Shown: positions 17,199 to 27,174 of the stretch, in pieces
Layout: each line of letters opens with the position of its first letter
How positions within the stretch are numbered: position 1 is the first letter of the stretch
Origin: Candidatus Poribacteria bacterium
GTDB lineage: Bacteria; Poribacteria; WGA-4E; WGA-3G
Length of the DNA stretch: 64,000 nucleotides
Reading direction: 5' to 3'
Assembly: GCA_022821965.1 (NCBI GenBank)
Contig: JAJECN010000040.1
Coordinates: forward strand, 124,001 to 188,000
The notes under the pieces: model-generated
Seen by the model: the letters and a program-made list of their open reading frames with translations, nothing else
Told to the model about the DNA's origin: nothing
Database searches by the model: none
Position numbers and translations under genes: made by a program

Positions 17199-20100
17199 AT
17201 GAATAGAAAAGGTATTGTTTTAGTGTTAGTGGTTGCTTTGTTTGCATTTGTTGCACAGGGCATTTCTGAGGCAGCTGTAAACAAAATATATTGGGTGGAT
17301 CGTTTTGAGGGGGAAATTTTGCGTGTGAACCCTGACAGTTCAAATAGAGAAACCCTCATCACAGGATTGTCCTCTTTAAGTCTCATAGCGCTGGATGTGT
17401 CTAATAACAAGATGTATTGGACAGACTGGAGATTTGGTAGAACATCTAAAATTTTTCGTTCGGATCTCAACGGAGATAATATAGAAGACCTTTTTACAGG
17501 ATCAGATGCGATAGAGGGCATAGCATTGGATGTATCTAATAACAAGATGTATTGGATAGAGTTTGACAATAAAATTCGGCGAGCGAACTTGGATGACTTT
17601 CATGTAGAAGACCTTTTTACACATGCAGATGGATGGATTTATCCAGAAGAATTAGCGTTGGATGTATCAGGTAATAAAATGTATTGGACAAACCCGATTT
17701 CGGGTGAAATTCACCGTGCCAACTTGGGTGGTACAGGTCCTGTGGAATACCTTCTCACAAGTGCTGATGGATTGAAGTCGCCAAGAAGCATAGCATTGGA
17801 TGTATCTAATAACAAGATGTATTGGTCAGACACTGGTACGGATAAAATTCTTCGTTCAAATCTTAACGGAGATAATATGGAAAACCTCGTTACAAGTGCG
17901 GATGGATTGAAGTACCCAAGAGATATAGTGTTGGATGTATCTAATAACAAGATGTATTGGTCAGACACTGGTACGGATAAAATTCTTCGTTCAAATCTTA
18001 ACGGAGATAATATAGAGGTCGTTATAAAATTGGATGGAGTAAGCAGGATGGCATTAGATTTATCTGGAGCTGGTGGGGATACACCACCCCCTACCAAACG
18101 ACCAGATCTTGTTGTTGAACCGTTTCGTGCAAACAAGACCTCCTTAGCCCCTGGTGAAAAGTTTACTTTATCTGCCACCGTCAGAAACAGGGGAACAAGG
18201 CAATCCGTCAGCACAACACTACATTATTACTTTTCCTCTAATGGCACTTTCCTCAGAAACGATGCGCATCATATTGCAGAAACAGATAGTGTGAGTGCCC
18301 TCGGTTCTAACCGCACCAGTGATGAAAGCATTGACCTTGATGGGCCCACTACTCCCGGCACTTACTATTTCAAGGCGTGTGTGGACAGCGTGCCGAATGA
18401 GATCGACCCTAATAACAACTGTTCCGATGTTGTCAAGATCACGGTAGGAGCATCTCCTGCGGCACAACCAGATCTTGCTGTTGAATCGCCTGGGGCGAGC
18501 AAAACCACCCTATCCCCCGGCGAAAGTTTTACACTGTCTGTTAGGGTCGTAAACCGGGGCACAGCCGATTCCCCTTCAACAACGCTAAGATATTATCGGT
18601 CTGTCAATAAAGCCGTCGCGACAAGTCAGACACAATTCTTTCGCGCCGTGGTAGGCCCGAAGCGTCCGACATCTTCCACCAATTTTACATCCGGCACCCC
18701 GCTCAATCTGGAGGCACCGGATACCCCGGGCACTTACTATTACAGTATTTGCATAGACCCTGTTGAGAATGAGAACAATACCGATAATAATTGTATCACG
18801 CCTATCAAAGTTACTGTAGGACAGCCAGTCGCGGGAAAACCGGACTTGGTGGTTGAACCGCCGCGTGTGAGCAAGTCCACCTTAGTCCCCGGTGAAAGTT
18901 TCAGATTGTCTGCCACGGTGAGAAACAGGGGAAACGCACGAGCCAACAGCACAACACTCAAGTATTACCTTTCAACTGATGCAGACATTGACAACAAGGA
19001 TAGACTTGTCGACACAGACAGCGTGAGCGCCCTCGCTGCCTATCGCACCAGTGATGAAAGCGTTACACTCAACGCACCGACTACACCCGGCACCTACTAT
19101 TACTATGCCTGGGTGAGCGCGGTCGCTAACGAAATCAGCACTGATAACAACTGGTCCAGGGCTGTCAAAGTCACCGTGCAACAGACAGGCGCGGGAAAAC
19201 CTGACTTAGTGGTTGAACCGCCGCGTGTGAGCAAGTCTACCTTATCGCAGGGTGAAAGTTTTACGCTTTATGCAAAGGTTAAAAACAGAGGAAACGGGCA
19301 AGCCAACAGCACAACGCTCCGGTATTATCGTTCAAGTAATGACAACACCATCTCCAATTACGACACACAAGTTGATACGGATACCGTGAACGGCCTCGGT
19401 GCCAACCGCACCTCAGATGAAAGTGCCACGCTCACCGCACCGACAGTCCCTGGCACATATTACTACGGTGCGTGTGTGGATAGGGTGAGTAATGAAGGCA
19501 CAACGAATAATAACTGCTCCACTGCAGTCAAAATCACTGTGCAACAGACAGGCGCGGAAAAACCTGACTTAGTGGTTGAACCGCCGCGTGTGAGCAAGTC
19601 CACCTTATCGCCCGGTGAAAGTTTTAAGTTGTCTGCCTCGGTGAGAAACAGGGGAAACGCACGAGCCAGCAGCACAACACTCAAATATTACCTTTCAACT
19701 GATGCAAACATTGACAACAAGGATAGACCTGTCGACACAGATTATGTGTTTAGCCTCGATGCTACCGGCATCGGGTGGGAAGGGACTGATCTCAAAGCAC
19801 CTACTGCCCTCGGCACCTACTATTACTATGCCTGTGTGGACAGCGTTCCGGGCGAGAGGGACCCTAATAACAACTGTTCCGCTGTTGTCAAGATCACGGT
19901 AAGGGAGGTAGAAGGACCTGTGATACATCCAGGTTTGACTGTGCCTATTTATTGGATAGCGGCAGCAGGGAGTAATAAAATTCAGCGTGCGAACCCTGGC
20001 GATTCTAACATAGGAACCCTTTTCACTACAGCAGATGGATTGAAGGCACCAGTAGACATAGCGTTAGATGTATCTAATGACAAAATGTATTGGACAGACG

Positions 20101-23100
20101 AGCTCACGCATAAAATTCATCGGGCAAATCTTGACGGATCAAATATGGAAGACCTTCTTACAAAGGCAGATGGATTGAAGGCACCAGTAGACATAGCGTT
20201 AGATGTATCTAATGACAAAATGTATTGGACAGACGAGCGCACGCATAAAATTCATCGGGCAAATCTTGATGGTAATAATGTTGAAGACCTCGTCTCCGGA
20301 GCGTTGATTTCAGGGGGCGTAGAATTGGATGTATCTAATCGTAAGATGTATTGGGGGGAGGGTTCGGCTTGGGTGGACGGCACGGGTAAAATTTACCGGG
20401 CAAACCTTGATGGATCGGATAAGGAAGACTTCCTCACAAAGTCAGACGACAGGTGGCTATTTCCAGCATACATAGCGTTGGATGTGTCTAATCGCAAGAT
20501 ATATTGGATAAATTGGATACGCTCCCCTGAAATCAAGTGTGCCAACCTGGATAGTTCTAAGATAGAAACTCTCATCAGAGATTCTGATTTAGATAATAGA
20601 GATGCTATAGTGTTGGACGTGCCTAATGGTAAGATATATTGGACAGTGAATAATAAGAATAAGATTCGGCGTGCAAACCTCGATGGCTCTAATATAGAAG
20701 ATATCATCACAGGATTGCGTTCTCCAATCAGTATAGCGTTGGGCATTCCATCAGGCACGCCGCCGCCAAACCGAAAGCCTGACCTTGTGGTTGAATCGCC
20801 GCCTCGTGTGAGCAAGTCCACCTTATCGCCCGGTGAAAGTTTCAGGTTGTCTGCGACCGTCGCAAATAGAGGCACGGCGGAGTCGGGTTCCACAACGCTC
20901 CGATATTACCGCTCTTCAGATCCTAAGATCTCTACAAGCGACACACAAGTCGATACAGATACCGTGAATGGACTTGGGCTGCCAACAGGGGGTAGGAGCA
21001 CCTCAGACGAAAGCGTCACGCTCACCGCACCCACAACCCCTGGCACATATTACTACGGTGCGTGTGTAGACAGGGTGAGTAATGAAGACACAACGAATAA
21101 TAACTGCTCCACGGCAGTCAAAATCATTGTGGAGCCCCCATCCGATGACCACGGAGATACGCTGGCGGATGCAACCCCGATCTCTGTTGGCATCGTCCGA
21201 CCGGGCGTAGTAGACCGCAGCCGGCTCATGCAGGGCGTGATAGGCACCCGTAATGACATAGACTACTTCCGCGTGGAAGTTACCGGTGCCGGTAGGTTGA
21301 CAGTCTATACAACAGGCAGTCTTGATACGGTGGGTGAACTCCAAGACAGTGCTGGTAACAGCGTAACAAGCAATGACAATGCTGGATCCGGTCGTAATTT
21401 CAGAATACAACGCGTCGTGAATTCAAGCACGTATTACGTCAAGGTACAGGGGCGTAGCGGCAACACTGGTTCCTATACCTTGTATGTAAAAATTGCCCTG
21501 GACGATCCGAACAGCACTGCTGACTTAATCGCGCAAGGCACCTGGGTCAGTGATAAGACCTTGGATCCTGGTGAGAGTTTTAAATTGGGTGTCGCTGTCA
21601 TGAACGTGGGAGATGCCCTCTCCCCTGCGACAACGCTAAAGTATTACCGCTCATCTAATGATGACAAAATCTCAACAAGCGATATAGAAGTCGACACAGA
21701 TGCCGTGAGTCGGCTCGCCGCTGATGGCAGATCAGAAGAACAGATCACACTCACTGCCCCGGATACACCTGGCATCTATTATTACGGTGCGTGTGTGAAA
21801 AGTGTCAAGAATGAAGCCCCCACCAATAATAACTGCTCACCGGCTGTGAAGGTTACTGTGGAACCCCCCGATGACTACGGCGATACGCTGGCAGAAGCAG
21901 CACCGCTCCCTTTGAACGGCTCTCTCAATGGCGTGATAGAAACAGGGGCGGATATAGATTACTTCCGTGTAGAAATCAGCGAACCCGGAAAATTGGCGGT
22001 TTGGACAACAGGGACTCTTGATACGATTGGGCAACTCCAAGATGGTTCCGGCACTGTTTTGGCAAGCGAGGACGATAACGGAAGCGGCAAAAATTTCAGC
22101 ATAGAACTCGCCAACCCTGTGACGGCGGGAACGTATTACATCAAGGTAGAAAGTTATCTCAGCAATACCGGGGACTATACTATTCACGCAAGTTTCGTGC
22201 TGCAACCGGACTTAGTCATTGAATCGGCTTGGGCAGAACCGTCTACCGTAGCACCTGGGGATAAGTTTAAACTCTATTCTATCCTCAAAAATCACGGAAC
22301 TGGGCAATCGGCCGCGACAATTCTCCGGTATTATCACTCTGACGATGACACCATTGATGAGACCAGTGCTACAAGCGATAGACAGATCGGAACTGGCAAA
22401 CGAGATCCACTGCCTGCTGATGGCACAATCAAGGGACGTTTCACTGTCACCGCACCGGACACGCCCGGCACCTACTATTACGGTGTCTGTGTGGATCACG
22501 TTGAGAATGAAAGCGATACCGGTAATAACTGCTCCGAGGTTGTCAGTATCACTGTATCGCCTCAGACAAACGCTGTTGTCCGTGTTACGCCTGCTTCCCT
22601 AACGCAAGGTGTCGGAGAACCGGTCACCCTTAAGATTGATTTTGCCGATGTCCAAGACATACTTGGGTATAATTTCACGCTTGAGTTTGATTCGGCGAAG
22701 CTAAGGTACCTCTCAAGTCGCTACTACGGTGCCCTAGGGCCTCGAGGGACACAAGTTGCTGTTCCTCCTCCGAAACTGAGCTTAAATAAGGTGACACTCG
22801 GAGCAATGAATATACAAGGTTCCGAGATCAGCGGTACCAGCACGTTTGCATTAATAACATTTCAGATGCTGCAATCAGGAACGTCTACGCTGAAGTTATC
22901 AGATGTAAAATTGACTCAAGAGAATGGTAATGTTGTATATCCTCGCGTTGAACATGGACAAATAACTGGAACCGTTTTGCCACCGCAGCAAAATATCGTA
23001 AAGTTGATATATTTTTTGCCAAAAGACCGCGATGCCCAGCAGAACATAGATGAAAAGATAGATACCTTAATCCGCGACGCACAACAGTTTTTCGCAAAAC

Positions 23101-25538
23101 AGATGGAACAGAAAAACGTCCATGTCAGAAAAACTTTCACATTTGAAACGGATGCGACGGGGAAGGCTGTGGTGCATCAGGTGAATGGTGCCCTCACGAA
23201 CGACGAGTATTATGAGAGCACTTGGCATGAAGTCAAGAGCGAAGTTGAAGCTGTGTTTGACACGTCAAGGAGTCTCTTTTTCATTGCTGCCGAGCTTGAG
23301 AGTGAACGGATTGGTGATTCCGAATCATCAGTATGCGGCAAAGGTGGTCCCCATCGCTCTTATGAGTCTGGGCGGTGGACATCATTAACCACTAAGATCG
23401 GTGGTATAGCACTCATTCCTGCCTCCGGTTCTTGTTTTGAGCGTCCTACCCTTACTTACCACGAACTCGGACACGCCTTCGGATTATTACACGATTTCCG
23501 CAGCTACACCTACATGATGGCTTACGGAAGTCGACGCCATCAACTGTCTGGGTGCGCGGCAGAATGGTTGGATGCAAGCCGCTTCTTCAACAGCAATCAA
23601 CCCTTAATCAACGATGAAGTTACAAGGATAGAAATGTTGCCGCTGGTTGCAAATCGGCAGAAGACTCTCAACTTTACGATAACGGATGCCGATGGCCTCC
23701 ATCAAGTCCAGTTGATTGTAGCCCCAAATGATGAGAAACCGCCCCCAGGGTATCCATACTCCGAGGATACATGGCGCAAGCTTGACCGTGTAAACAAGCA
23801 GTATTTACACGTGTGTAAGCGATTGAACGGTGAAAGTGACACGGTCGAATTTAGGACAGATGGGCTAAATGCCGATGAAGTCATGCTCCAGGTGATTGAT
23901 AAATATGGCAATTTCGTTAGGCAGAATTTTTCTCTTCCGTCGTATGACCATGGAGATACAGCAGCCGATGCAACACCGCTGCCTTTGGACAGTTCACTCG
24001 CTGGAGAGATTGAAACCGGCACGGATGTGGATTACTTCCGGATAGAAGTCAATGTGCCAGGGACGCTGATTGTTCATACAACCGGCAGCCTGGATACGAT
24101 GGGTGAGCTCCAAGAGAGTTCGGGTGCCCGCTTGGCAAGCAATGACGATGCCGCCGGAAACAACACAAATTTCAGAATAAAACACACCGTGAATGCTGGG
24201 ACGTATTACATCAAGGTGGGCAGCTACGATGTGGATACCGGAACTTATACCGTTCACGCGCGGTTTGTTACCGACAAGAGAGTAGACGTACGTCAGTTCA
24301 TGTACTGGACCTCCAGCGTTGATGGGATCCAGCGTGCGAACTTGGATGGCTCAGCGCGAGATCCGTTTTTCTCAACAGAGACTCCGATAGATATAGCATT
24401 AGATGTTGCCGGGGAGCAGATATATTGGACAGATACCAATCACAGGATCCAGCGTGCGAACTTGGATGGCACTGGCACACCAGACCTCATCATCAGTCGC
24501 AAGGATTTTCCAAACCCAGAGAATATTCTATCCTTAGGAGCGATAGCGTTGGATGTGGCCAACAACAAAATGTACTGGATTGTTCATCCGGAGGAAATCT
24601 GGTGGGCGAATCTGGATGGATCAAATCCAGAGAGACTCTTAACGACAAAAAACCCCAATCTGTTGGGACTTGATACAAAACCAACGGATATAGCGTTAGA
24701 TGTTCTACGAAACGATATATACTGGTCGGAGTTTAGCAATTTTAGAACCAGAATCTGGCGGGCCGACCTGAATGGAAAAAACCGACAAATAATCATCGAC
24801 TTACCGCATACATCGCATGAGATACAAGGTATAGCGTTGGATGTTACCAAGAATAAGGTATATTGGACAAATTCCCACGACGGTCCGAGTATCTGGTATG
24901 CAAATACGCTTGACGGCGACCCAGAATTACTCATAGATTTACCTGAGCAGGGTAATCGTAGTTTGCGAAAACCGTATGATATAGCATTAGATGTTGCCGG
25001 GGATCAGATATATTGGACCTATGCCATCGATGCCCTACCCGACATCATAGGATATGGAATTGCGCGTTCAAACATTGAAGGTTTTGGTGAACCGGAAATC
25101 CTCTTTACCTACTCCCCCAAGGATTCGAGCACGGGCAAAGTCAGGAGAGATGGGTTACTCCGAATGGCTCTCGGTGTTTCAGCGATGTCGGATACCAATC
25201 TAATCGCCGGAGCCTTAGCACCCAATGCGCCCTGGTCGCGTGTACAAGAAACGGCTCTTTTACCGAATTACCCGAACCCATTTAACCCGGAGACGTGGAT
25301 ACCGTATCAGTTGGCGAAACCTGCGGATGTGACATTGACGATCTATGACATCAAGGGACACGTAGTGCGTGCTTTAGATTTGGGACATCAACGGGCAGGT
25401 ATTTATCGAAGTCGGAGCCGTGCGGCGTATTGGGATGGTCGCAATGCACAAGGTGAACCTGTCGCCAGTGGTGTCTATTTCTACACGCTGAAAACGGGGC
25501 ATTTCTCGGCGACACGGAAGATGTTGATACGAAAATAA
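17199..25538 (+). CDS. giant secreted mosaic: YWTD propellers, CARDB x8, PPC x3, cohesin-like, HExxH metallopeptidase, C-terminal sorting-type domain
   Basis: A 2779-residue secreted protein; ATG 17199 has TGGAG upstream and a signal peptide (to about SEAA), unlike ATG 17184. Domains in order: YWTD/LDL-receptor-B blades (about 25-285), five CARDB domains (300-900), YWTD blades (905-1180), CARDB (1190-1310), PPC pre-peptidase domain (1315-1430), CARDB, PPC, CARDB, a cohesin-like sandwich (about 1790-1920), a metallopeptidase with HELGHAFGLLH at about 2088-2098 (HExxHxxGxxH zincin signature), PPC (to about 2360), YWTD blades (2365-2655), and a FlgD/type 9-sorting-like C-terminal domain (about 2680-2779; YPNPFNPE, ending MLIRK). 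It probably is a surface or secreted protease/adhesin. The cohesin and sorting assignments are by motif resemblance. Confidence 0.85.
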   Translation: MNRKGIVLVLVVALFAFVAQGISEAAVNKIYWVDRFEGEILRVNPDSSNRETLITGLSSLSLIALDVSNNKMYWTDWRFGRTSKIFRSDLNGDNIEDLFTGSDAIEGIALDVSNNKMYWIEFDNKIRRANLDDFHVEDLFTHADGWIYPEELALDVSGNKMYWTNPISGEIHRANLGGTGPVEYLLTSADGLKSPRSIALDVSNNKMYWSDTGTDKILRSNLNGDNMENLVTSADGLKYPRDIVLDVSNNKMYWSDTGTDKILRSNLNGDNIEVVIKLDGVSRMALDLSGAGGDTPPPTKRPDLVVEPFRANKTSLAPGEKFTLSATVRNRGTRQSVSTTLHYYFSSNGTFLRNDAHHIAETDSVSALGSNRTSDESIDLDGPTTPGTYYFKACVDSVPNEIDPNNNCSDVVKITVGASPAAQPDLAVESPGASKTTLSPGESFTLSVRVVNRGTADSPSTTLRYYRSVNKAVATSQTQFFRAVVGPKRPTSSTNFTSGTPLNLEAPDTPGTYYYSICIDPVENENNTDNNCITPIKVTVGQPVAGKPDLVVEPPRVSKSTLVPGESFRLSATVRNRGNARANSTTLKYYLSTDADIDNKDRLVDTDSVSALAAYRTSDESVTLNAPTTPGTYYYYAWVSAVANEISTDNNWSRAVKVTVQQTGAGKPDLVVEPPRVSKSTLSQGESFTLYAKVKNRGNGQANSTTLRYYRSSNDNTISNYDTQVDTDTVNGLGANRTSDESATLTAPTVPGTYYYGACVDRVSNEGTTNNNCSTAVKITVQQTGAEKPDLVVEPPRVSKSTLSPGESFKLSASVRNRGNARASSTTLKYYLSTDANIDNKDRPVDTDYVFSLDATGIGWEGTDLKAPTALGTYYYYACVDSVPGERDPNNNCSAVVKITVREVEGPVIHPGLTVPIYWIAAAGSNKIQRANPGDSNIGTLFTTADGLKAPVDIALDVSNDKMYWTDELTHKIHRANLDGSNMEDLLTKADGLKAPVDIALDVSNDKMYWTDERTHKIHRANLDGNNVEDLVSGALISGGVELDVSNRKMYWGEGSAWVDGTGKIYRANLDGSDKEDFLTKSDDRWLFPAYIALDVSNRKIYWINWIRSPEIKCANLDSSKIETLIRDSDLDNRDAIVLDVPNGKIYWTVNNKNKIRRANLDGSNIEDIITGLRSPISIALGIPSGTPPPNRKPDLVVESPPRVSKSTLSPGESFRLSATVANRGTAESGSTTLRYYRSSDPKISTSDTQVDTDTVNGLGLPTGGRSTSDESVTLTAPTTPGTYYYGACVDRVSNEDTTNNNCSTAVKIIVEPPSDDHGDTLADATPISVGIVRPGVVDRSRLMQGVIGTRNDIDYFRVEVTGAGRLTVYTTGSLDTVGELQDSAGNSVTSNDNAGSGRNFRIQRVVNSSTYYVKVQGRSGNTGSYTLYVKIALDDPNSTADLIAQGTWVSDKTLDPGESFKLGVAVMNVGDALSPATTLKYYRSSNDDKISTSDIEVDTDAVSRLAADGRSEEQITLTAPDTPGIYYYGACVKSVKNEAPTNNNCSPAVKVTVEPPDDYGDTLAEAAPLPLNGSLNGVIETGADIDYFRVEISEPGKLAVWTTGTLDTIGQLQDGSGTVLASEDDNGSGKNFSIELANPVTAGTYYIKVESYLSNTGDYTIHASFVLQPDLVIESAWAEPSTVAPGDKFKLYSILKNHGTGQSAATILRYYHSDDDTIDETSATSDRQIGTGKRDPLPADGTIKGRFTVTAPDTPGTYYYGVCVDHVENESDTGNNCSEVVSITVSPQTNAVVRVTPASLTQGVGEPVTLKIDFADVQDILGYNFTLEFDSAKLRYLSSRYYGALGPRGTQVAVPPPKLSLNKVTLGAMNIQGSEISGTSTFALITFQMLQSGTSTLKLSDVKLTQENGNVVYPRVEHGQITGTVLPPQQNIVKLIYFLPKDRDAQQNIDEKIDTLIRDAQQFFAKQMEQKNVHVRKTFTFETDATGKAVVHQVNGALTNDEYYESTWHEVKSEVEAVFDTSRSLFFIAAELESERIGDSESSVCGKGGPHRSYESGRWTSLTTKIGGIALIPASGSCFERPTLTYHELGHAFGLLHDFRSYTYMMAYGSRRHQLSGCAAEWLDASRFFNSNQPLINDEVTRIEMLPLVANRQKTLNFTITDADGLHQVQLIVAPNDEKPPPGYPYSEDTWRKLDRVNKQYLHVCKRLNGESDTVEFRTDGLNADEVMLQVIDKYGNFVRQNFSLPSYDHGDTAADATPLPLDSSLAGEIETGTDVDYFRIEVNVPGTLIVHTTGSLDTMGELQESSGARLASNDDAAGNNTNFRIKHTVNAGTYYIKVGSYDVDTGTYTVHARFVTDKRVDVRQFMYWTSSVDGIQRANLDGSARDPFFSTETPIDIALDVAGEQIYWTDTNHRIQRANLDGTGTPDLIISRKDFPNPENILSLGAIALDVANNKMYWIVHPEEIWWANLDGSNPERLLTTKNPNLLGLDTKPTDIALDVLRNDIYWSEFSNFRTRIWRADLNGKNRQIIIDLPHTSHEIQGIALDVTKNKVYWTNSHDGPSIWYANTLDGDPELLIDLPEQGNRSLRKPYDIALDVAGDQIYWTYAIDALPDIIGYGIARSNIEGFGEPEILFTYSPKDSSTGKVRRDGLLRMALGVSAMSDTNLIAGALAPNAPWSRVQETALLPNYPNPFNPETWIPYQLAKPADVTLTIYDIKGHVVRALDLGHQRAGIYRSRSRAAYWDGRNAQGEPVASGVYFYTLKTGHFSATRKMLIRK
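17796..18013 (+). repeat. 135-bp-period duplication of a YWTD blade
   Basis: Bases 17796-17878 recur identically at 17931-18013 (offset 135 bp = 45 codons). This is one propeller blade copied in frame, with almost no divergence, so the duplication is recent or maintained by gene conversion. Confidence 0.85.
20031..20274 (+). repeat. second 135-bp-period YWTD duplication
   Basis: Bases 20031-20139 recur at 20166-20274 with only a few differences, again at a 135-bp (45-codon) offset. It is independent of the duplication near 17.8 kb. Confidence 0.8.
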
Positions 25539-25542
25539 TTAT

Positions 25543-25616
25543 CTGAATCAAGATGGTTCCGCCCGGATTATTTCGTTCTCATCGGACTTGGGAAGGCAAG
25601 TTGAGCCGCGTGCAGA
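25543..25616 (+). pseudogene. degenerate LamG-domain fragment
   Basis: Reading the plus strand, CTGAATCAAGATGG...CGGATTATTTCGTTCTCA encodes LNQDGSARIISFSSD, matching LDQDGPARIISFSND of the LamG region of the hydrolase at 14351. It then jumps directly to TTGGGAAGGCAAGTTGAGCCG, the counterpart of WEGKLSR about 280 bp further on in that gene. So it is an internally deleted remnant. It lies antisense to the last codons of the DprA-like gene. Confidence 0.65.
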
Positions 25617-26510
25617 AATAGATTCCACAATCTCCTTCGCGCCATCAACTGAATCTAAACAATAACCTCCCAACGCAATCAAATCGGCATTGCCTTTCGG
25701 TGGGTTGTCAAGGCAGTTTGGATTGAGAACGAAAAGTGGTAAATTCATGTCAAGAGCCATTTTTGCGGTGTAAAACGTTCCACTCATTTTACCGTGAGCA
25801 TCCCACTCAGGTCCGGATTCAATAACGACAACCGCTTTGGAGAGAGCACATACAAGTTGATTTCGCGCCAGCGCATACCACAAGTGCCGCTTGGTATCTG
25901 GATCGAATTGTGAAACCGTGAGTATATCTCGATCCCAATTGAATTTCTTAAAGGCACTTTTTTGACGCAGCTGCTTGATGCCGTCAGACAGGACGAGTGT
26001 CGTTGTTCCGCCTGCTGCTAACGCACCTAAGTGTGCCTCTGCGTCAACACCTTCGGCATATCCAGAGACGATATTTATGCCGTTACCTACGAGTTCACCA
26101 GCCAGATTTCTCGTAATGCGAATCCCTTTGTCTGATACATCCCGCGCCCCAACAATCGTTACGCTATCTGACGTGAGGCGTTTTTGCTGTCCTTTCGTAA
26201 ACAGTATCGGTGAAATTTCGAGGAGCTGTGGCGGGAAATCTGGGTGCCCCGGATAGATAATACCGATTCCCCGCTCTTTGAGTTGCTCATACGCTGCGGC
26301 TACTTTTTCTCTATCTTCCTCGCGAATTTTTCCGGTAAGGATTTTCGCTAATTTTGGAAACTGCTCCGAGAGATCGTTGTGGTTGCATGGCAACTTTTCT
26401 GGGTTTAGGTTTTCTGTCTCTAATATTTTCGCAACGGCAGTTAGCGTCTTAGGACCTATGTCCGGCGTTTTAAAGAGTCGGAACCAGAAATAATCTGTGT
26501 TAATTTTCAT
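25548..26510 (-). CDS. DprA/Smf-like DNA-processing protein
   Basis: A 320-residue DprA-family protein. The Rossmann-like core is clear: VTIVGARDVSDKGIRI, then IVSGYAEGVDAEAHLGALAAGG (family consensus SGxAxGID...AHxxAL) and TTLVLSDGI. An N-terminal helical region (IGPKTLTAVAKIL) resembles the helix-hairpin part of DprA. Family members load RecA on incoming single-stranded DNA; relatives also occur in defence loci. A GTG at 26537 would add nine residues; ATG 26510 is used. The C-terminal tail (about GSTCLPKSDENEIIRAEPS) is antisense to a LamG remnant, so the original 3' end may have been replaced. It stands alone, divergent from the toxin-antitoxin remnant. Confidence 0.75.
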   Translation of the reverse strand: MKINTDYFWFRLFKTPDIGPKTLTAVAKILETENLNPEKLPCNHNDLSEQFPKLAKILTGKIREEDREKVAAAYEQLKERGIGIIYPGHPDFPPQLLEISPILFTKGQQKRLTSDSVTIVGARDVSDKGIRITRNLAGELVGNGINIVSGYAEGVDAEAHLGALAAGGTTTLVLSDGIKQLRQKSAFKKFNWDRDILTVSQFDPDTKRHLWYALARNQLVCALSKAVVVIESGPEWDAHGKMSGTFYTAKMALDMNLPLFVLNPNCLDNPPKGNADLIALGGYCLDSVDGAKEIVESISARGSTCLPKSDENEIIRAEPS

Positions 26511-26698
26511 CTTTTTGTTCTTAAAGGTAGGATACACAAATCAGGATCCTCTTTTGATGAATTATGATAATACAACCCTGTGAGGATGTCAAGATAAAAC
26601 ATCGTGTCACCAGAGACATTCAAAACTTCTGCATTAGACATCAAACGGGTTTTGTGGTATACTAAACATTGAAAATTCTAACGCACACGAAGAACATT

Positions 26699-26896
26699 AT
26701 GCCGAATATTACAGAAATGAACCCTACCGAATTCCGGGAGTTGCTCCATACTCTTGTCAACGAGGAACTCTTCAAATCGCGGGAAAGGCTTGCTGCACTA
26801 CTTGCTAAGGATAGTCCGCAAGAGATATTAGAAGCGGAGGTACCAGATGTATACAACCCCACAAAACATATTAGAGGCGTTCAATCAACTTCCTGA
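26699..26896 (+). CDS. small hypothetical protein upstream of antitoxin
   Basis: A 65-residue helical, charged protein from ATG 26699 (MPNITEMNPTEFRELLHTLV); an in-frame TTG lies 30 nt upstream at 26669. Its end overlaps the start of the antitoxin gene by 50 bp in another frame, a layout common in toxin-antitoxin operons. I do not recognise the family. Confidence 0.45.
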   Translation: MPNITEMNPTEFRELLHTLVNEELFKSRERLAALLAKDSPQEILEAEVPDVYNPTKHIRGVQSTS

Positions 26897-27068
26897 GATT
26901 GAAAAGCATGCGATTGCCTCTGAAATCATAAAGCAGGTGGCTCTGCTGGATATTCCACCTTTGACAGATGAAGCACTCACGGAAATTGCTGACGCACTTT
27001 TCGTTGAACACGATAAAATGGAGGCAGAGGATGCCGAGACAAAATCGAGGGGAAGTCTGGCTGGTTGA
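26847..27068 (+). CDS. antitoxin-like protein of a MazEF/PemIK-type pair
   Basis: A 73-residue acidic helical protein (ILEAFNQLPEIEKHAIASEI...PPLTDEALTEIADALFVEHDKMEAED) of the kind encoded just before PemK/MazF-like toxins in cyanobacteria and related genomes. Such antitoxins bind and mask the endoribonuclease. Its stop overlaps the start of the toxin remnant at 27031. The partner is truncated, so the antitoxin may now be an orphan. Confidence 0.6.
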   Translation: MYTTPQNILEAFNQLPEIEKHAIASEIIKQVALLDIPPLTDEALTEIADALFVEHDKMEAEDAETKSRGSLAG

Positions 27069-27117
27069 TCTCGGAAAGGCATCAACGAGAGTTTCTAAGT
27101 CTGTCACAATATGCTAA
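27031..27117 (+). pseudogene. truncated MazF/PemK toxin, N-terminal 28 codons
   Basis: ATG 27031, inside the antitoxin's last codons, opens MPRQNRGEVWLVDLGKAS and then a TAA at 27115. MPxRGEVWLVDLG is the characteristic first strand of MazF/PemK endoribonucleases, normally about 110 residues long. Everything after about residue 18 is unrelated, so the catalytic body is lost by deletion or rearrangement. Confidence 0.65.
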
Positions 27118-27174
27118 CTCCTAAAGGAGCATTGCATTCCATTGGAATAGGTCGCCAAAGCGTTTAGGATGAAA

